From Polynucleobacter meluiroseus (GTDB lineage Bacteria > Pseudomonadota > Gammaproteobacteria > Burkholderiales > Burkholderiaceae): a stretch of 7,264 nt of DNA. Positions within the stretch are counted from its first letter, which is position 1. Every line of letters begins with the position of its first letter. Where the stretch lies: assembly GCA_943329505.2 (NCBI GenBank), contig CALQED020000058.1:1-7264 (forward strand), given 5' to 3'. The notes beneath the pieces were generated by a model. That model saw nothing but the letters and a program-made list of their open reading frames with translations. It did not search any database and had not been told where the DNA came from. The translations under genes were made by a program, and so were the position numbers. This document shows, one piece after another, positions 6,533-7,264 of this stretch.

Positions 6533-7264
6533 ATGGAAGCGCGTCACATCGTCTTTTTTGTATTTGTAATATCGGCAATTTACGTCTATTACAGGGGTAA
6601 GGTACGTTTTGGCATAGTGAGATCACTTACCGACTATCAAGTTCTATTGGCGCCAGTAAATAGTCTGCTTTATTTATTCTCAAAAGTAAAAGCGGGGGCA
6701 TTTGTCCCAGTAAACCAGTTTCCAGAAATGCAACCACTGCAAGATAACTGGGAAATGATTCGCCAAGAGGCGCTTTCTTTAAACGAAGATGGTGCCATTA
6801 CCGCAGCCACGGGCTATAACGATATTGGCTTTAACTCTTTCTTTAGAACCGGTTGGAAGCGTTATCACCTCTATTGGTATGGCAAGGATATGCCTTCAGC
6901 CCAAGCTAGCTGCCCTAAGACAGTAGCCTTACTTAAAACCATTCCATCAATTAAAGCGGCCATGTTTGCCTCCCTGCCTCCTGGAGCGACATTGGTGCGC
7001 CACCGTGATCCCTATGCTGGCTCACTGCGTTATCACATTGGCCTAGTCACTCCCAACGACCCAAAATGCTTCATTGAGGTGGATGGCGAGCGCTATTTTT
7101 GGAAAGATGGTGAGGCGGTGATCTTTGATGAAACCTATATTCATTTAGCCGCTAACGAAACAGATCATCAACGAATCGTCTTATTTTGTGACGTTGAGCG
7201 CCCCGTTTATACAAAAGTAGTTCAGTTATTCAATCGCTGGTTTGGGCGCTATGTGATGAGTGCA
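6533..7264 (+). CDS. lpxO: Fe(II)/2-oxoglutarate-dependent lipid A hydroxylase, LpxO type, 3' partial
   Basis: LpxO adds a 2-hydroxyl group to a secondary acyl chain of lipid A at the inner membrane, using iron, 2-oxoglutarate and oxygen. It belongs to the aspartyl/asparaginyl beta-hydroxylase fold family. The 244 visible residues show an N-terminal membrane helix (about 5-20) followed by YRGKVRFG (20-27), LAPVNSLLYLFSKV (39-52), LQDNWEMIRQEA (69-80), FNSFFRTGWKRYHLYWY (100-116), and the catalytic core. Iron ligands are His157 and Asp159 in VRHRDPYAGSLRYH and His204 in DETYIH; Arg214 is the expected 2-oxoglutarate anchor. The ATG at 6533 is fixed because TAA lies immediately before it in frame. 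The gene runs off the right edge without a stop, lacking perhaps 50 residues. Its promoter should lie in the divergent region. Related enzymes hydroxylate ornithine lipids or peptides, so the lipid A substrate is inferred from resemblance to LpxO sequences. Confidence 0.9.
   Translation, partial: MEARHIVFFVFVISAIYVYYRGKVRFGIVRSLTDYQVLLAPVNSLLYLFSKVKAGAFVPVNQFPEMQPLQDNWEMIRQEALSLNEDGAITAATGYNDIGFNSFFRTGWKRYHLYWYGKDMPSAQASCPKTVALLKTIPSIKAAMFASLPPGATLVRHRDPYAGSLRYHIGLVTPNDPKCFIEVDGERYFWKDGEAVIFDETYIHLAANETDHQRIVLFCDVERPVYTKVVQLFNRWFGRYVMSA

Overview
This window is a chromosomal stretch from a betaproteobacterium. The MreC N-terminus (PPLFRQG), the MreD wording, the two-cysteine periplasmic loop of RodA and the mid-40s GC content (judged by eye, not counted) together suggest a Polynucleobacter-like member of the Burkholderiaceae. 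The genus is an inference from protein style and gene order; no database was searched.

Positions 1-5521 hold the rod-shape (elongasome) cluster on the + strand, in the order mreB (5' end cut off by the window edge), mreC, mreD, mrdA (PBP2) and rodA (mrdB). The genes are tightly packed: 24 bases separate mreB and mreC, mreC and mreD overlap by ATGA, 8 bases separate mreD and mrdA, and mrdA and rodA overlap by 19 bases. This implies one transcript and translational coupling. MreB filaments position the machine, MreC and MreD link it across the inner membrane, RodA polymerises glycan strands from lipid II, and PBP2 crosslinks them. All expected catalytic motifs are present and every frame is intact.

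The rod operon ends at a perfectly palindromic, A/T-flanked hairpin (5566-5593) that can terminate transcription in both directions. Converging on it from the - strand is an HU-type nucleoid protein gene (5610-5894). Its start is best read as TTG with an ideal ribosome binding site, not the upstream ATG. The HU leader is A/T-rich and holds a short perfect inverted repeat.

Positions 6007-6372 (- strand) encode a small membrane-anchored protein of unknown function with two cysteines. A 160-base divergent intergenic region (6373-6532) with a compound inverted repeat separates it from an LpxO-type Fe(II)/2-oxoglutarate hydroxylase on the + strand. That gene starts at 6533 and runs off the right edge.

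I see no mobile element, CRISPR array, tRNA, rRNA or defence system, and nothing that amounts to an undescribed system. The points worth a second look are small: two TTG starts (one with an abnormally close Shine-Dalgarno), the HU leader hairpin, the divergent-region inverted repeat, the RodA loop cysteines and the uncharacterised small membrane protein.
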